In this document: positions 16,054 to 35,400 of the stretch, piece after piece
Position numbering within the stretch: position 1 is the stretch's first letter
How the letters are laid out: each line of letters opens with the position of its first letter
NCBI RefSeq assembly: GCF_946902905.1
Contig: NZ_OX336385.1
Location: 62,001-126,000 of the forward strand
From: Streptococcus sp. Marseille-Q6470
Lineage (GTDB): Bacteria > Bacillota > Bacilli > Lactobacillales > Streptococcaceae
Reading direction: 5' to 3'
DNA: 64,000 nt
The notes under the pieces: model-generated
Seen by the model: only the letters and a program-made list of their open reading frames with translations
Told to the model about the DNA's origin: nothing
The model's database searches: none
Position numbers and translations under genes: made by a program

Positions 16054-16794
16054 GTGCTAAAAAGCGAGAGAAAAAAGTTGATTTTAGAAGAGTTAAGTAA
16101 GCATAAAATCGTCTCTCTAGAGAAATTGGTAGGCTTGTTAGATACTTCAGAATCAACAGTTAGACGTGATTTGGATGAATTGGAGTCTGAAAATAAACTT
16201 CGTCGAGTGCATGGAGGAGCAGAGTTGCCTCACTCCTTGCAAGAAGAAGAAACCATTCAAGAAAAATCTGTCAAAAACCTTCAAGAGAAGAAGTTGATTG
16301 CTCAAAAAGCAGCTTCCCTCATCAAAGAAAAAGATGTTATCTTTGTGGATGCAGGAAGTACGACAGCCTTTCTCATTAAAGAATTGGAGCGAAAAGACAT
16401 TACAGTGGTAACCAATTCCATTCACCATGCGGTTCAATTAGTGGATAAGCAAATCCCAACGGTGATTATCGGTGGTGGAGTCAAGATGACAACGGATGCC
16501 AGTATTGGGGGTGTAGCTCTCAACCAGATTAACCAATTACACTTTGACCGTGCCTTTATTGGTATGAACGGGGTAGATGAAGGTTACTTTACAACTCCAG
16601 ATATGGAGGAGGGAGCTGTTAAGCGTGCTATCTTAGAAAATGCTAAACAGACTTATGTTCTAGCAGATTCATCTAAGATAGGTCAGTCTTGTTTTGCTAA
16701 GGTTGCCCCTATAAAACGCGCTATTGTCATTACAAGCAAGGGTCATGAGCTCTTGTCAGCTATCAAAGAGAAAACGGAGGTAATAGAAGTATGA
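16054..16794 (+). CDS. fruR: DeoR-family regulator of the fructose operon
   Basis: A 246-aa repressor. The N-terminal DeoR helix-turn-helix is at about residues 20-50 (VSLEKLVGLLDTSESTVRRDLDELE), followed by the sugar-phosphate-sensing DeoRC domain with DAGSTTAFL and GMNGVDEGY. It probably responds to fructose 1-phosphate. The start is GTG 16054 behind an excellent AGGAGGTG site. Its stop codon overlaps the fruB start by four bases (ATGA). Confidence 0.93.
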   Translation: MLKSERKKLILEELSKHKIVSLEKLVGLLDTSESTVRRDLDELESENKLRRVHGGAELPHSLQEEETIQEKSVKNLQEKKLIAQKAASLIKEKDVIFVDAGSTTAFLIKELERKDITVVTNSIHHAVQLVDKQIPTVIIGGGVKMTTDASIGGVALNQINQLHFDRAFIGMNGVDEGYFTTPDMEEGAVKRAILENAKQTYVLADSSKIGQSCFAKVAPIKRAIVITSKGHELLSAIKEKTEVIEV

Positions 16795-17702
16795 TTTATA
16801 CAGTCACACTCAATCCATCTATAGACTACATTGTCCGTTTGGACAAAGTGGAAGTTGGTAGTGTCAATCGTATGGATAGTGATGATAAGTTTGCTGGTGG
16901 TAAGGGAATTAATGTCAGTCGCGTCTTGAAACGTCTAGACATTCCAAATACAGCGACTGGATTTATCGGAGGCTTTACAGGTAAATTTATCACAGATACT
17001 TTAGCTGAGGAGCAAATTGAAACCCGATTTGTTCAAGTAGCAGAAGATACGCGTATCAACGTTAAAATCAAGGCAGACCAAGAAACCGAAATCAATGGGA
17101 CTGGTCCTACTGTTGAAGCAGATCAACTGGAGGAGTTGAAAGCTATCCTTTCAAGTCTAACAGCAGAGGATACAGTTGTATTTGCGGGATCGAGTGCTAA
17201 AAACTTAGGCAATGTTATCTATAAGGATTTGATTGCCTTGACCCGTCGGACAGGCGCACAAGTTGTGTGTGATTTTGAAGGTCAAACCTTGATTGATAGT
17301 TTGGATTATCAACCACTTTTGGTCAAACCAAACAATCATGAACTTGGAGCTATCTTTGGAGTGAAACTTGAAAGCTTATATGAGATTGAAAAATACGCTC
17401 GAGAGTTGCTGGCTAAAGGTGCTCAAAATGTCATCATCTCTATGGCTGGTGACGGTGCCCTTCTGGTAACCTCCGAGGGAGCATACTTTGCTAAACCGAT
17501 TAAGGGAACCGTGAAAAACTCAGTGGGAGCTGGTGACTCAATGGTTGCTGGATTTACTGGTGAGTTTGTAAAATCAAAAGACGCAGTAGAAGCCTTCAAA
17601 TGGGGTGTGGCTTGTGGAACAGCAACGACATTCTCAGATGATTTAGCAACTGCAGCATTTATTAAAGAGACTTATGAAAAAGTTGAGGTAGAAAAAAGAT
17701 GA
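16791..17702 (+). CDS. fruB: 1-Phosphofructokinase
   Basis: Phosphorylates fructose 1-phosphate to fructose 1,6-bisphosphate, feeding PTS-imported fructose into glycolysis (also called fruK or pfkB). It is a 303-aa PfkB-family sugar kinase. The N-terminal signature is GGKGINVSRVLK and the catalytic motif near the C terminus is SVGAGDSMVAGF with the catalytic Asp. It is coupled to fruR upstream and to fruA downstream by 4-base overlaps. Confidence 0.96.
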   Translation: MIYTVTLNPSIDYIVRLDKVEVGSVNRMDSDDKFAGGKGINVSRVLKRLDIPNTATGFIGGFTGKFITDTLAEEQIETRFVQVAEDTRINVKIKADQETEINGTGPTVEADQLEELKAILSSLTAEDTVVFAGSSAKNLGNVIYKDLIALTRRTGAQVVCDFEGQTLIDSLDYQPLLVKPNNHELGAIFGVKLESLYEIEKYARELLAKGAQNVIISMAGDGALLVTSEGAYFAKPIKGTVKNSVGAGDSMVAGFTGEFVKSKDAVEAFKWGVACGTATTFSDDLATAAFIKETYEKVEVEKR

Positions 17703-19654
17703 AAATTCAGGATTTACTGAGAAAAGATGTGATGTTGCTTGATTTGCAAGCAACTGAAAAAACAGCAGCTATCGAAGAAATGATTCATAGCTTGGTAGAA
17801 CACGGCTACGTGACAGATTTCGAAACCTTTAAAGAAGGAATCTTGGCGCGTGAAGCTTTGACTTCTACAGGTTTGGGTGATGGTATCGCAATGCCTCATA
17901 GCAAGAACGCTGCAGTTAAAGAAGCAACAGTTCTCTTTGCTAAGTCAAACAAGGGTGTTGACTACGAAAGTTTAGACGGACAACCAACTGATCTCTTCTT
18001 TATGATTGCTGCTCCAGAAGGTGCCAATGATACTCACTTGGCTGCCTTGGCAGAATTATCTCAATACTTAATGAAAGACGGTTTTGCTGACAAACTTCGT
18101 CAAGTAACATCAGCTGACCAAGTTATTGAACTCTTTGATCAAGCCTCAGAGAAAACTGAGGAACCAGTTCAGGCTTCTGCAAATGATTCTGATGACTTTA
18201 TCGTTGCTGTAACTGCTTGTACAACAGGAATTGCCCACACTTATATGGCTCAAGAAGCTCTTCAAAAAGTGGCTGCTGAAATGGGTGTTGGGATCAAGGT
18301 TGAAACCAACGGTGCTAGTGGTGTTGGCAACCAATTAACAGCAGAAGATATCCGTAAGGCTAAAGCTGTAATTATCGCTGCAGATAAAGCAGTTGAAATG
18401 GATCGTTTCGATGGCAAACCATTGGTAAATCGTCCAGTAGCAGACGGTATCCGTAAAACTGAAGAATTGATCAACCTTGCTCTTTCTGGAAATGCTGAAG
18501 TTTACCATGCTGCTAATGGAGCAAAAGCAACAACAGCATCTAATGAAAAACAAAGTATCGGTAGTGCCTTCTACAAACACTTGATGAGTGGTGTATCCCA
18601 AATGTTGCCATTCGTTATCGGTGGAGGTATCATGATTGCCCTTGCCTTCTTGATCGATGGTGCTTTGGGTGTTCCAAATGAGAGCCTTGGAAATCTTGGT
18701 TCTTACCATGAACTAGCTTCTATGTTCATGAAAATTGGTGGTTCTGCCTTCGGTTTGATGCTCCCAGTATTTGCTGGATATGTTGCCTACTCTATCGCTG
18801 AAAAACCAGGTTTGGTAGCAGGTTTCGTAGCAGGAGCTATTGCTAAAGAAGGTTATGCCTTTGGTAAAATCCCTTACGCACAAGGTGGTGAAGCAACTTC
18901 AGCACTTGCAGGAGTATCATCAGGTTTCCTTGGAGCCCTTGTTGGTGGATTTATCGCAGGTGCCTTGGTGATCTTGGTTAAGAAATACGTGAAGGTTCCT
19001 CGCTCCCTTGAAGGTGCTAAATCAATCCTACTCTTGCCACTTCTTGGAACAATCTTGACAGGATTTGTCATGCTGGCTGTAAATATCCCAATGGCCGCAA
19101 TCAACACTGGTATGAACAACTTCCTTGGTGGTCTTGAAGGTGGTTCAGCTGTCCTTCTTGGAGTCGTTCTTGGAGGAATGATGGCTGTCGATATGGGTGG
19201 ACCTGTCAATAAAGCAGCTTACGTCTTTGGTACTGGTACTCTTGCAGCAACAGTGGCAACAGGTGGTTCAGTAGCCATGGCAGCAGTTATGGCTGGAGGA
19301 ATGGTTCCACCACTTGCAATCTTTGTGGCAACACTTCTCTTTAAAAATAAATTTACGAAAGAAGAACGTAACTCTGGTTTGGCGAACATCGTCATGGGAT
19401 TGTCATTCATCACTGAAGGTGCGATTCCATTTGGTGCAGCTGACCCAGCTCGTGCTATCCCAAGCTTTATCCTCGGTTCAGCAGTAGCAGGTGGACTTGT
19501 TGGTCTTGCGAATATCAAACTCATGGCACCACACGGAGGAATCTTTGTTATCGCCCTTACTTCAAACGCACTTCTTTACCTTGTCTCTGTCTTGGTAGGA
19601 GCACTTGTCAGTGGTGTCGTTTACGGTTACCTTCGTAAACCATCAGAAAAATAA
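17699..19654 (+). CDS. fruA: PTS fructose transporter, EIIABC
   Basis: Single-chain 651-aa permease that imports fructose and phosphorylates it at C1. Domain order: EIIA at about 1-145 with phosphohistidine His67 in GIAMPHSKNAAV; EIIB at about 168-265 with phosphocysteine Cys174 in VTACTTGIAHTYMAQ; EIIC at about 285-645 with eight or more membrane helices and the GAIPFGAADP motif. It is the last gene of the operon and is followed by a terminator. CcpA and FruR control are expected from the upstream sites. Confidence 0.97.
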   Translation: MKIQDLLRKDVMLLDLQATEKTAAIEEMIHSLVEHGYVTDFETFKEGILAREALTSTGLGDGIAMPHSKNAAVKEATVLFAKSNKGVDYESLDGQPTDLFFMIAAPEGANDTHLAALAELSQYLMKDGFADKLRQVTSADQVIELFDQASEKTEEPVQASANDSDDFIVAVTACTTGIAHTYMAQEALQKVAAEMGVGIKVETNGASGVGNQLTAEDIRKAKAVIIAADKAVEMDRFDGKPLVNRPVADGIRKTEELINLALSGNAEVYHAANGAKATTASNEKQSIGSAFYKHLMSGVSQMLPFVIGGGIMIALAFLIDGALGVPNESLGNLGSYHELASMFMKIGGSAFGLMLPVFAGYVAYSIAEKPGLVAGFVAGAIAKEGYAFGKIPYAQGGEATSALAGVSSGFLGALVGGFIAGALVILVKKYVKVPRSLEGAKSILLLPLLGTILTGFVMLAVNIPMAAINTGMNNFLGGLEGGSAVLLGVVLGGMMAVDMGGPVNKAAYVFGTGTLAATVATGGSVAMAAVMAGGMVPPLAIFVATLLFKNKFTKEERNSGLANIVMGLSFITEGAIPFGAADPARAIPSFILGSAVAGGLVGLANIKLMAPHGGIFVIALTSNALLYLVSVLVGALVSGVVYGYLRKPSEK

Positions 19655-19668
19655 TCACAAACACATTC

Positions 19669-19703
19669 AAATGACTGAACACGAAAGTGGGCAGTCATTT
19701 TTC
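19669..19703 (+). terminator. Terminator of the fru operon
   Basis: AAATGACTG paired with CAGTCATTT, followed by a T run. Confidence 0.8.
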
Positions 19704-19728
19704 AACCCCTCGAAAAGTTCATGAAATA

Positions 19729-19737
19729 TGTTATAAT
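19729..19737 (+). promoter_or_regulatory. Extended -10 promoter of ftsK, leaderless
   Basis: TGTTATAAT, six bases before the ftsK ATG. The same arrangement as at rlmB; transcription should start at the A of the ATG. Confidence 0.65.
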
Positions 19738-19743
19738 AGAAGA

Positions 19744-22074
19744 ATGGCAAACAAGAATACAACTAAAACAAGACGCAGACCGTCGAAAGCAGAATTGGAA
19801 AGAAAACAAGCGATTCAACGAATGTTGATTTCCTTAGCTTTGGCTATCTGTTTAATTTTTGCTGCCCTTAAATGGGGAGCTGTAGGAATCACCGTTTACA
19901 ACCTAATCCGCTTACTTGTGGGGAGTTTAGCTTATCTAGCTATTTTCTTTCTCTTGATCTATCTCTTCTTTTTCAAATGGATTCATAAACAAGAAGGATT
20001 GCTAGCAGGTTTCTTTTTCATTTTTACAGGCTTACTACTAATCTTTCAATCCTATCTTGTCTGGAAATTTAGCATGGCAAACGCCGTTTTTCAAGGAACG
20101 GTTGGACAAATTTTTAAAGATTTAACCAGCTTTCAAGTGACCAACTTTGCTGGTGGAGGTGTGATTGGGAGTGGACTCTACATTCCGATAGCCTTTTTGT
20201 TTTCAAACATTGGCACCTACTTTATCGGAGCGATTCTAATCTTAATCGGAGCTCTTTTAATAAGTCCATGGTCTATCTATGATATCGCTGATTTTCTGTC
20301 AGCTCGATTTGCTATCTGGATGGAACGCCACGAACAGAAAAAACAAGAGCGTTTTATCAAGCGTGAAGAAGAAAAGGCACGAAGAGAAGCTGAAGAGCAA
20401 GCAAGACTTGAGAAAGAAAGAGAAGAGCAGGCATTGCTTGATCTGCCTCCTGTAGATATGGAAACAGGAGAAATTTTATCAGACGAACCAATACAAGAAT
20501 TTCCTCCACTACCAGAGGAAGAATGGGTAGAGCCTGAGATTATTCTCCCTCAAGCCGATTTTGAATATCCTGAGGAAGATCACTATCCGATGGAAGAAGA
20601 TTTCCCAGAAGATGATGACGAAGATGTTGAAGTAGACTTTTCTGCTAAAAAGGCCTTGGAGTATAAGCTCCCAAGCTTGCAACTCTTTGCACCTGATAAA
20701 CCAAAAGATCAGTCTAAAGAAAAGAAAATTGTTCGAGAGAATATCAAAATTTTGGAAGAAACCTTTGCAAGTTTTGGTATCAAGGTAACGGTTGAACGTG
20801 CTGAAATTGGCCCATCTGTTACTAAGTATGAGGTTAAACCAGCAGTTGGTGTTCGTGTCAATCGTATTTCCAATCTAGCAGACGACTTAGCTCTGGCCTT
20901 GGCTGCTAAGGATGTCCGTATTGAAGCACCGATTCCTGGAAAATCCTTGGTTGGGATTGAAGTTCCAAACTCAGAAATCGCAACTGTTTCCTTCCGAGAA
21001 CTATGGGAACAGTCTCAGACTAAACCTGAAAACCTGCTAGAAATCCCTCTTGGGAAAGCAGTCAATGGTACAGCTCGTTGCTTTGATTTGGCTAAAATGC
21101 CTCACTTGCTAGTGGCCGGTTCTACAGGTTCTGGTAAATCTGTTGCAGTTAATGGTATTATCGCAAGTATTTTGATGAAGGCTCGCCCAGACCAAGTCAA
21201 GTTTATGATGGTAGATCCTAAGATGGTCGAGTTATCAGTTTACAATGATATCCCTCATCTCTTGATTCCAGTTGTAACCAATCCTCGCAAGGCAAGTAAG
21301 GCCCTTCAAAAAGTCGTAGATGAAATGGAAAACCGCTACGAACTCTTTGCCAAAGTCGGAGTTCGGAATATTGCTGGTTTCAATGCTAAAGTTGAGGAAT
21401 TCAATGCTCAGTCTGAATACAAGCAAGTACCGCTACCTTTAATCGTCGTGATTGTGGACGAGTTGGCAGATTTGATGATGGTTGCCAGCAAGGAAGTAGA
21501 AGACGCCATTATCCGACTCGGACAAAAGGCGCGTGCAGCTGGTATTCACATGATTCTTGCAACCCAGCGTCCTTCAGTAGATGTTATCTCTGGTTTGATT
21601 AAGGCAAATGTTCCGTCACGTGTAGCATTCGCTGTTTCTTCAGGAACAGATTCACGTACGATTTTGGATGAGAATGGTGCTGAGAAATTGCTTGGTCGAG
21701 GGGATATGCTCTTTAAACCAATTGACGAAAACCATCCTGTTCGCTTGCAAGGTTCCTTTATCTCAGATGATGATGTGGAACGCATCGTAAACTTCATTAA
21801 GGCGCAAGCTGATGCGGATTATGATGAAAGCTTTGACCCAGGAGAAGTGTCTGAAACAGAAGGTGACTTTAGTTCTGGAGATGATGGTGGAGATCCGCTT
21901 TTCGAAGAAGCCAAGGCTCTTGTCATCGAAACTCAAAAAGCCAGCGCATCCATGATTCAACGCCGTCTTTCGGTTGGTTTTAACCGAGCAACTCGATTGA
22001 TGGAAGAATTAGAAATGGCTGGGATTATCGGCCCAGCTGAAGGAACAAAACCTCGTAAAGTCTTACAACAATAA
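19744..22074 (+). CDS. ftsK: DNA translocase FtsK/SpoIIIE
   Basis: Septal ATP-driven DNA pump that clears chromosomes from the closing septum. It is 776 aa from ATG 19744. Four membrane helices lie within the first 180 residues, then a charged, acidic linker, then the RecA-like motor with Walker [10 protein letters not shown] (Lys465) and Walker [13 protein letters not shown]. The C-terminal winged-helix gamma domain ([25 protein letters not shown]) recognises polar DNA motifs. An in-frame ATG at 19687 would read through the fru terminator and promoter and is rejected. The true ATG has no Shine-Dalgarno site. Confidence 0.95.
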   Translation: MANKNTTKTRRRPSKAELERKQAIQRMLISLALAICLIFAALKWGAVGITVYNLIRLLVGSLAYLAIFFLLIYLFFFKWIHKQEGLLAGFFFIFTGLLLIFQSYLVWKFSMANAVFQGTVGQIFKDLTSFQVTNFAGGGVIGSGLYIPIAFLFSNIGTYFIGAILILIGALLISPWSIYDIADFLSARFAIWMERHEQKKQERFIKREEEKARREAEEQARLEKEREEQALLDLPPVDMETGEILSDEPIQEFPPLPEEEWVEPEIILPQADFEYPEEDHYPMEEDFPEDDDEDVEVDFSAKKALEYKLPSLQLFAPDKPKDQSKEKKIVRENIKILEETFASFGIKVTVERAEIGPSVTKYEVKPAVGVRVNRISNLADDLALALAAKDVRIEAPIPGKSLVGIEVPNSEIATVSFRELWEQSQTKPENLLEIPLGKAVNGTARCFDLAKMPHLLVAGSTGSGKSVAVNGIIASILMKARPDQVKFMMVDPKMVELSVYNDIPHLLIPVVTNPRKASKALQKVVDEMENRYELFAKVGVRNIAGFNAKVEEFNAQSEYKQVPLPLIVVIVDELADLMMVASKEVEDAIIRLGQKARAAGIHMILATQRPSVDVISGLIKANVPSRVAFAVSSGTDSRTILDENGAEKLLGRGDMLFKPIDENHPVRLQGSFISDDDVERIVNFIKAQADADYDESFDPGEVSETEGDFSSGDDGGDPLFEEAKALVIETQKASASMIQRRLSVGFNRATRLMEELEMAGIIGPAEGTKPRKVLQQ

Positions 22075-22100
22075 ATTGTTTGAAAATAGAATAAAAATTC

Positions 22101-22160
22101 AAGAAATCACCTTTAGGAAATTTGGGGAATTTACTCTAATTTTTCTAAGGTGGTTTCTTT
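22101..22160 (+). terminator. Terminator of ftsK
   Basis: Long imperfect stem, AAGAAATCACCTTTAGGAAA with TTTTTCTAAGGTGGTTTCTT, and a T-rich tail. Confidence 0.7.
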
Positions 22161-22361
22161 CTTTATACCTATGATTATAAGTATTTTTGTTCTAAAAAGA
22201 CTTTCAGGTTGGTCCAATCTTTAGATTTTACTTTTACTAATTTTAACTAATAAAGTATTGATTTTTAAACTGGTTTTTGATATATTAAACTGGTATAAGA
22301 AATATTTAAATGTTTAAAAAATAAGCGAAAAGAATAAAGGGGGTTATTTTTTTAAGGGTAA

Positions 22362-22376
22362 ATGCAAACGCTTACT
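22362..22376 (+). promoter_or_regulatory. cre site (CcpA) of the GH101 gene
   Basis: ATGCAAACGCTTACT fits the WTGNAANCGNWWNCW consensus at every defined position, 28 bases before the start codon. Glucose repression of this mucin-active enzyme is expected. Confidence 0.8.
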
Positions 22377-22382
22377 TTTTAA

Positions 22383-29339
<6,957 letters not shown>

Positions 29340-29412
29340 AATATCATAGAGTTTTATACTATGAAAACTCAAACTCCTAGCTTATTGTAATGGAGAAAAC
29401 CAAACACCTAGA

Positions 29413-29437
29413 GAGGACCTCTTGGTCCTCCCTTTTT
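29413..29437 (+). terminator. Terminator of the GH101 gene
   Basis: GAGGACC, loop TCTT, GGTCCTC, then CCTTTTT. It lies between the two surface-enzyme genes, so the second probably has its own promoter. Confidence 0.8.
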
Positions 29438-29446
29438 AAAAGGGAA

Positions 29447-29461
29447 ATGATAACGCTTACC
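29447..29461 (+). promoter_or_regulatory. Probable cre site of the GH20-GH84 gene
   Basis: ATGATAACGCTTACC, with two departures from the consensus WTGNAANCGNWWNCW, 32 bases before the start codon. The placement matches that of the perfect cre before the GH101 gene. Confidence 0.6.
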
Positions 29462-29492
29462 CAATTTAAGCGTGGGAAAGGAAATAAAGAAA

Positions 29493-32400
29493 ATGGGAAA
29501 ACATTTTTTTGAGAGACGGTGTCATTACAGTATACGTAAGTTTGCAATGGGCGCTGCTTCTGTCATGATTGGTGCAAGCATTTTTGGTGCTGGTATGGTT
29601 CAAGCAGCCGAAACAGAAGGACCTGCAGAGACAGAAGGAACAGTAACACAGGTTCAGCCCCTGGATAAGTTACCAGCGGATATAGCAGCAGCTATTGAAA
29701 AAGCTGAATCAGCAAAACCAACTGATCCTACTGAAACGAATCCGACTGATGCGGAAGCTCAGCCTGAAAATACTGGAGAAGTATCTCCAAAACCAGCTGA
29801 AACTCCAGTTCCTAAGGAAGAAGCAACACCAAAACCAGCTGAGACTCCAAAAGAAGAAGCAGCACCAGTAGCTAAACCAGCAGAAAAACCAGTTACTAAA
29901 GATTTGGTTGAAACTCCAGATGTCAATCATTTGGAAAAGGCTACTGCGACAGCATCAAACCATGAAGCGAACACACCATTTACAGCTGAGAAGGCAATTG
30001 ACGGAAATCCAGATACTCGTTGGGCAACTGACCGTGATGTTGTGAAACCAACAATCGAATTTAAGCTTGAAAAGACAACCTTAATCAAGCATGTGGAAAT
30101 CGATTGGGACCGTCGTGTTCGTGGTGAACAAAATGATCCAAACATCAAATCTTGGAATCTCTATTATGCAGGTCAAGACGAAGTCAATGGATCAGGTCCT
30201 GGAGAATGGAAGTTGGCTCATCAACGAACAGGAACTCCGGTTCTAGATGAAAAAGTTGACTTAAAAGAAGCCGTTCAAGCTAAGTACCTCAAACTGGAAA
30301 TTACAGATTATCAAGCCGGTACTATGCAATGGAAAAATGTGGGTATCCAAGAAATTCGTGCCTACTCAAATATTCCGGATGCTAGCAAACCAACAGATAT
30401 TCGTCAAGTTACAGAAATTACTGTTGCTGAAGATGGAAAATCACTTGTATTGCCTAAATTGCCTGGTCAAGTTAGTTTGATTGGAAGCAACAAGCAAGGA
30501 GTTGTTGACCTAAATAATAAAATCTATACACCATTGACAGACCAACATGTCAAAGTGATGATCCAACAAACCAATGATAACCATACCTTCACAAAAGAAT
30601 TTGAAGTTGTCATTAAAGGCTTGCATGCGGATGAAGGTGTTGGAACCAAACCTGCAGTTGCCCCAGCAGTTCAACAATGGTACGGCACTGAAGGTAAAAC
30701 TTCTATTACTTCTGAAACTGTCATTTCAGTAGGAGATTCAGGATTTGACAAGGAAGCTAAGTTCTACCAAACTGACCTTGAAAATCGTGGTTTGGAAGTC
30801 GCAACCGGTGATCAATCAGCTCAAAACCGAATTGAATTTAAAAAGGTTGAAGACAAGGGCTATGGTAAAGAAGGCTATGGTATCACCATTAAAGATGGAG
30901 TTATCACAGTAGAAGCAGCGACTAATGCAGGTGCATTTTACGCAACTCGTACTCTTCTTCAAATGGGAGAAAATGACCTACAGAACGGTGAAATCCGTGA
31001 CTTCCCAAGCTTCAGCCACCGTGGTTTTATGCTAGACACAGGTCGTAAGTTTATTCCTTATGACACGCTTGTAGATATCATGCTAAATATGGCTTACTAC
31101 AAGATGAATGACTTGCAGTTGCACCTTAATGATAACTATATCTTCCTAGAAAAACACTTGGAAGGAAAACATCTTAGTCAACAAGAGGAACTGGATTATG
31201 TTCTAAAAAATGCCAAGACAGGTTTCCGTGTGGAAACTGATGTTGTCGGAGAAAATGGTGAAAAATTAACATCAAAAGAACATTACACCAAGGAAGAAAT
31301 GCAACAGATCATCAAGTTGGCTAAAGCTTTGCATATCAACCTTGTTCCTGAGATTGACACACCAGGTCACGCTTTGTCCTTTGTTAAAGTTCGTCCAGAC
31401 CTTATGTATAAAGGTAGTCTGAGCGATTATAGAGGTAAGCACAATGTAGAACGTGTTGCTATGTTGGACTTGGATAATAAGTACGAAGAAACTCTTGCTT
31501 TTGTTAAATCAGTCTATGATAAATTGCTCGATGGAGAAAATGCACCACTTCATGGTGTCTCAACAGTTCATATCGGAACTGATGAGTACTACGGCAGTAG
31601 AGAAAGCTATCGTCGCTACGTCAACGATATGATTCAGTACATCAAAGGAAAAGGTTATACACCTCGTATTTGGGGCTCACTTAGTGCTAAGCCTGGTACA
31701 ACGCCAGTTGATTGGAATGGAGTAGAAGTTGATATCTGGAGTATTGGTTGGCAACGTCCAGCGGCTGCAATTGCTCAGGGTGCCAAGATTATCAATATCA
31801 CAGATATTCCAACCTATAGTGTCCCAAGCGGAAGCAACAGTCAAGGTGGTTATGGCGATTATGCTAACTACGAAACTCAATACAATCGCTGGACACCAAA
31901 TGACTTCTCAACAGGTGGAGGACCACGCTTAGAAGCATCTAATCCAAATATCATCGGTGGTGGTCATGCAGTTTGGAATGACAATATTGACCTCCATGAA
32001 ACTGGTTTAACTTCATATGATATTTTTAAACGCTTCTTCAAGAGTATGCAATCAACTGCAGAACGCACTTGGGGTTCAGATCGTGCAGCTAAGACCTATG
32101 CAGAACGTATCCAGCCTACTAGTATTTATGCACCACGTTCAAATCCAGAAAAGACAATAGAAGATAGCGACCTCTTTACAATTAAACCCGAAACTATCAA
32201 GGAATATCTTGCTAAGAATGTGAAGAAAACAGAAGCAGGATTGAATTTTGAAAAAGATTCTAGCATCGAAGGCTTAGTAGGTGATGTTGGTCCTAGTCAC
32301 GTTTTGAAATTGGATGTAACTGTTACAGGCGAAGGCGAACAAGTCTTCTCAACTAGTGGAGACAACCAACTTTATCTTGCGGACAAGGATGGCTACCTCG

Positions 32401-35400
32401 CTTATAAATTTGAACAATTCCATATTCAATTTAATAAGAAACTTGAAAAGAACAAACGTTATCAAATCTCAGTTGTAACCAAACCTCAAGTGACAGAAGT
32501 TTATGTAGATGGCGAAAAGGTTGAACGTATTGCAAATCCAGCTCATCCTCGCTTGGCCCACAATACCTTGGTACTTCCACTTGAAACAATCGGTGGCTTC
32601 CAAGGAATCTTGCATAGTGCTGAGTTGTCCAATGAAGCATTTGTAAATCCACGTTTGATCCCAACGGATCACTTTAGTGTTTCTGCAACTAGTCAGGAAA
32701 CACCAGGAACAGAAACTGAAGGACCAGTAGAAAAAGCTTTCGATAATGATCCGAATACTTTCTGGCATTCAAAATGGACTGGAGACCGTGCTCCATATAC
32801 AGTTGCAATGAATTTGAATGCTCCTGAAAAAGTCAATGGTTTGACTTATCTTCCACGTCCAGGTGGAGGCAACGGAGTCGTGACTTCTTATGAAATCTAT
32901 GCTCAAAAAGATGGTCAAATGGTAAAAGTTGCTTCAGGAACTTGGGAAAATAATGCCAAAGAAAAAACTGTTAATTTTGCGACAGTTGAAACTAACAAGG
33001 TAGAATTTAAAGTTCTATCAGGTTTCGCAGGATTTGGTAGTGCTGCAGAAATCCAACTACTTAAGCCACTTTCTGATAGTGAAACAGAAGAACCAGTTGT
33101 TCCAGAAAAACCAGTGACTCCAGAGAAACCAGTGACCCCAGAAGAACCAAAAGTTGGAGAAGTGGGCGATGGTACAACTGAACTCCCTGATAGTTTTGTA
33201 GCTAAGAAGCCAGCTAGTGATGATGCGATTGCTGCTGCAGCACAAAGTCAAGATTATCTCAAGAAAGAATACAAGGTATTCCCAACACCACAAAAAGTCA
33301 CTTATGGTGAAGGTGTCACCAAGCTTCAAAAACAAGTTAATCTTGTAATGGGCAATCAGTTAGATATTTATACTCGTAACCGCTTGAAGAGTGTCTTGCA
33401 AGATCATCAAATCTCTTACACAAGCAGTTCAGCAGCAGTAGCAGGTGCTACAAATATCTATCTTGGTGTTCATGGTCGAAATTCACAGGCTGAAAAAGAA
33501 ATCTCTGGTATTTCTCAAGGACTCTTTGATAAGATTGATGCCTATGCTTTGTCAATCAAGAACAATACAATCTCAATCGTTGGTAAAGATACAGATGCTG
33601 TCTTCTATGGTTTGACTACTCTTAAACACATGCTTAATGAAAGTGAAGCTCCAGTTTTACGTAATGTAACAGTTGAAGACTTTGCTGAAATTAAGAACCG
33701 TGGCTTTATCGAAGGATACTATGGTAACCCTTGGACAAATGCTGACCGTGCTGAACTCATGCGCTATGGTGGTGACTTGAAGTTGACTCAATACTTCTTT
33801 GCACCAAAAGATGATCCATACCACAACAAGAAATGGCGTGAACTTTATCCAGAAGAAAAATTAGCTGAAATCCGTGAATTGGCGCGTGTCGGAAACCAAA
33901 ACAAGACTCGCTATGTTTGGACTATCCACCCATTCATGAACGATCGTATCCGTTTTGGTAATGATGCACAATATCAACAAGATTTAGATACGATTAAGGC
34001 TAAATTCACTCAATTGATGGATGTCGGTGTCCGTGAGTTCGGTATTCTAGCTGATGATGCTCCAAGCCCAGTTGGTGGCTACAATAGCTACAACCGCTTG
34101 ATGAAGGACATGACTGATTGGTTGACTGAAAAACAAGCAACTTATGTTGGCCTTCGTAAGGAAATGATCTTCGTTCCAGGTCAGTATTGGGGTAATGGTC
34201 GTGAAGATGAATTGAGATCTCTAAATGAAAACCTTCCGACTTCAACTTCAATGACCCTTACTGGTGGTAAGATTTGGGGTGAAGTATCAGAAAACTTCCT
34301 TTCTAATCTTAAGAATAACCTTACTGCAGGTGGTAAGATCTACCGTCCAGTATCTCTATGGATTAACTGGCCATGTACAGACAACTCTAAACAACACTTA
34401 ATCTTGGGTGGCGGTGAGAAATTCCTTCATCCAAATGTGGACCCAAGTCTCCTTTCAGGTATCATGTTGAATCCAATGCAACAATCTGAGCCTTCTAAGA
34501 TTGCCCTCTTCTCTGCAGCTCAGTATGCATGGAAACAATGGAAGTCTGAAGAAGAAGCTAAGAAAGTCAACGATATCGCCTTCAACTTTGTTGAAACTGG
34601 TAAGTTTACAGATAGTGAAACATCTGTTGCCTTCCGTGAACTTGGTAAACACATGATCAACCAAAATATGGATGGTCGTGTTGTGAAGTTGGAAGAATCT
34701 GTTGAGCTTGCTCCGAAATTAGAAGCCTTCATGTCTAAGCTAAAAGCTGGTCAAGATGTAGGCGCTGAGCGTAATGATTTGCGTGCAGAATTTGCTAAAC
34801 TGAAAGCTGCAGCTCAGCTTTATAAAGCATCTGGTGATGAAAAGATGCGTTCTCAAATCCACTACTGGTTGGATAATACGATTGACCAAATGGATGCTTT
34901 GAGTGCTTTCCTAGATGGAACAGAAGCGATTGAAAACAATGATTCTGCTAGACTTTGGGATAGCTACTACAAGGGATTGAAACTTTACGAACAATCACAA
35001 ACTTATACTTTCCATTATGTAGACCATGATGAGAGAGCTGAGTTGGGTGTCCAACATATCCGTCCATTCTTGCTTGGCCTTCGTGAAGTATTGGCAACTG
35101 AAGTTCAAAAAGCCTTGCACCCTGACCAAGTGATTAGCACCTTTATCACAAATCGTACTGGTGTAGAAGGTGGACTTGCTGAAGTTACTGATGGAGATTT
35201 AGGAACACATGCCCTTATCAAATCACCAAACAGTATCCAAACTGGTGACTATATCGGTTTGAAATTTAATAAGGCTGTTCCAATCCAAAACTTGACATTT
35301 GCAATGGGAACTCAAGCAAATCCACGCGATACCTTTAACAATGCTAAAGTTGAGTATCTCAATGAAAATGATCAATGGGTAACACTTTCAGAACCAAGCT

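Noticed and set aside
19687..19743. Extension of ftsK to an ATG at 19687
   Set aside because: It lies within the fruA terminator and covers the TGTTATAAT promoter; the added residues do not look like FtsK.
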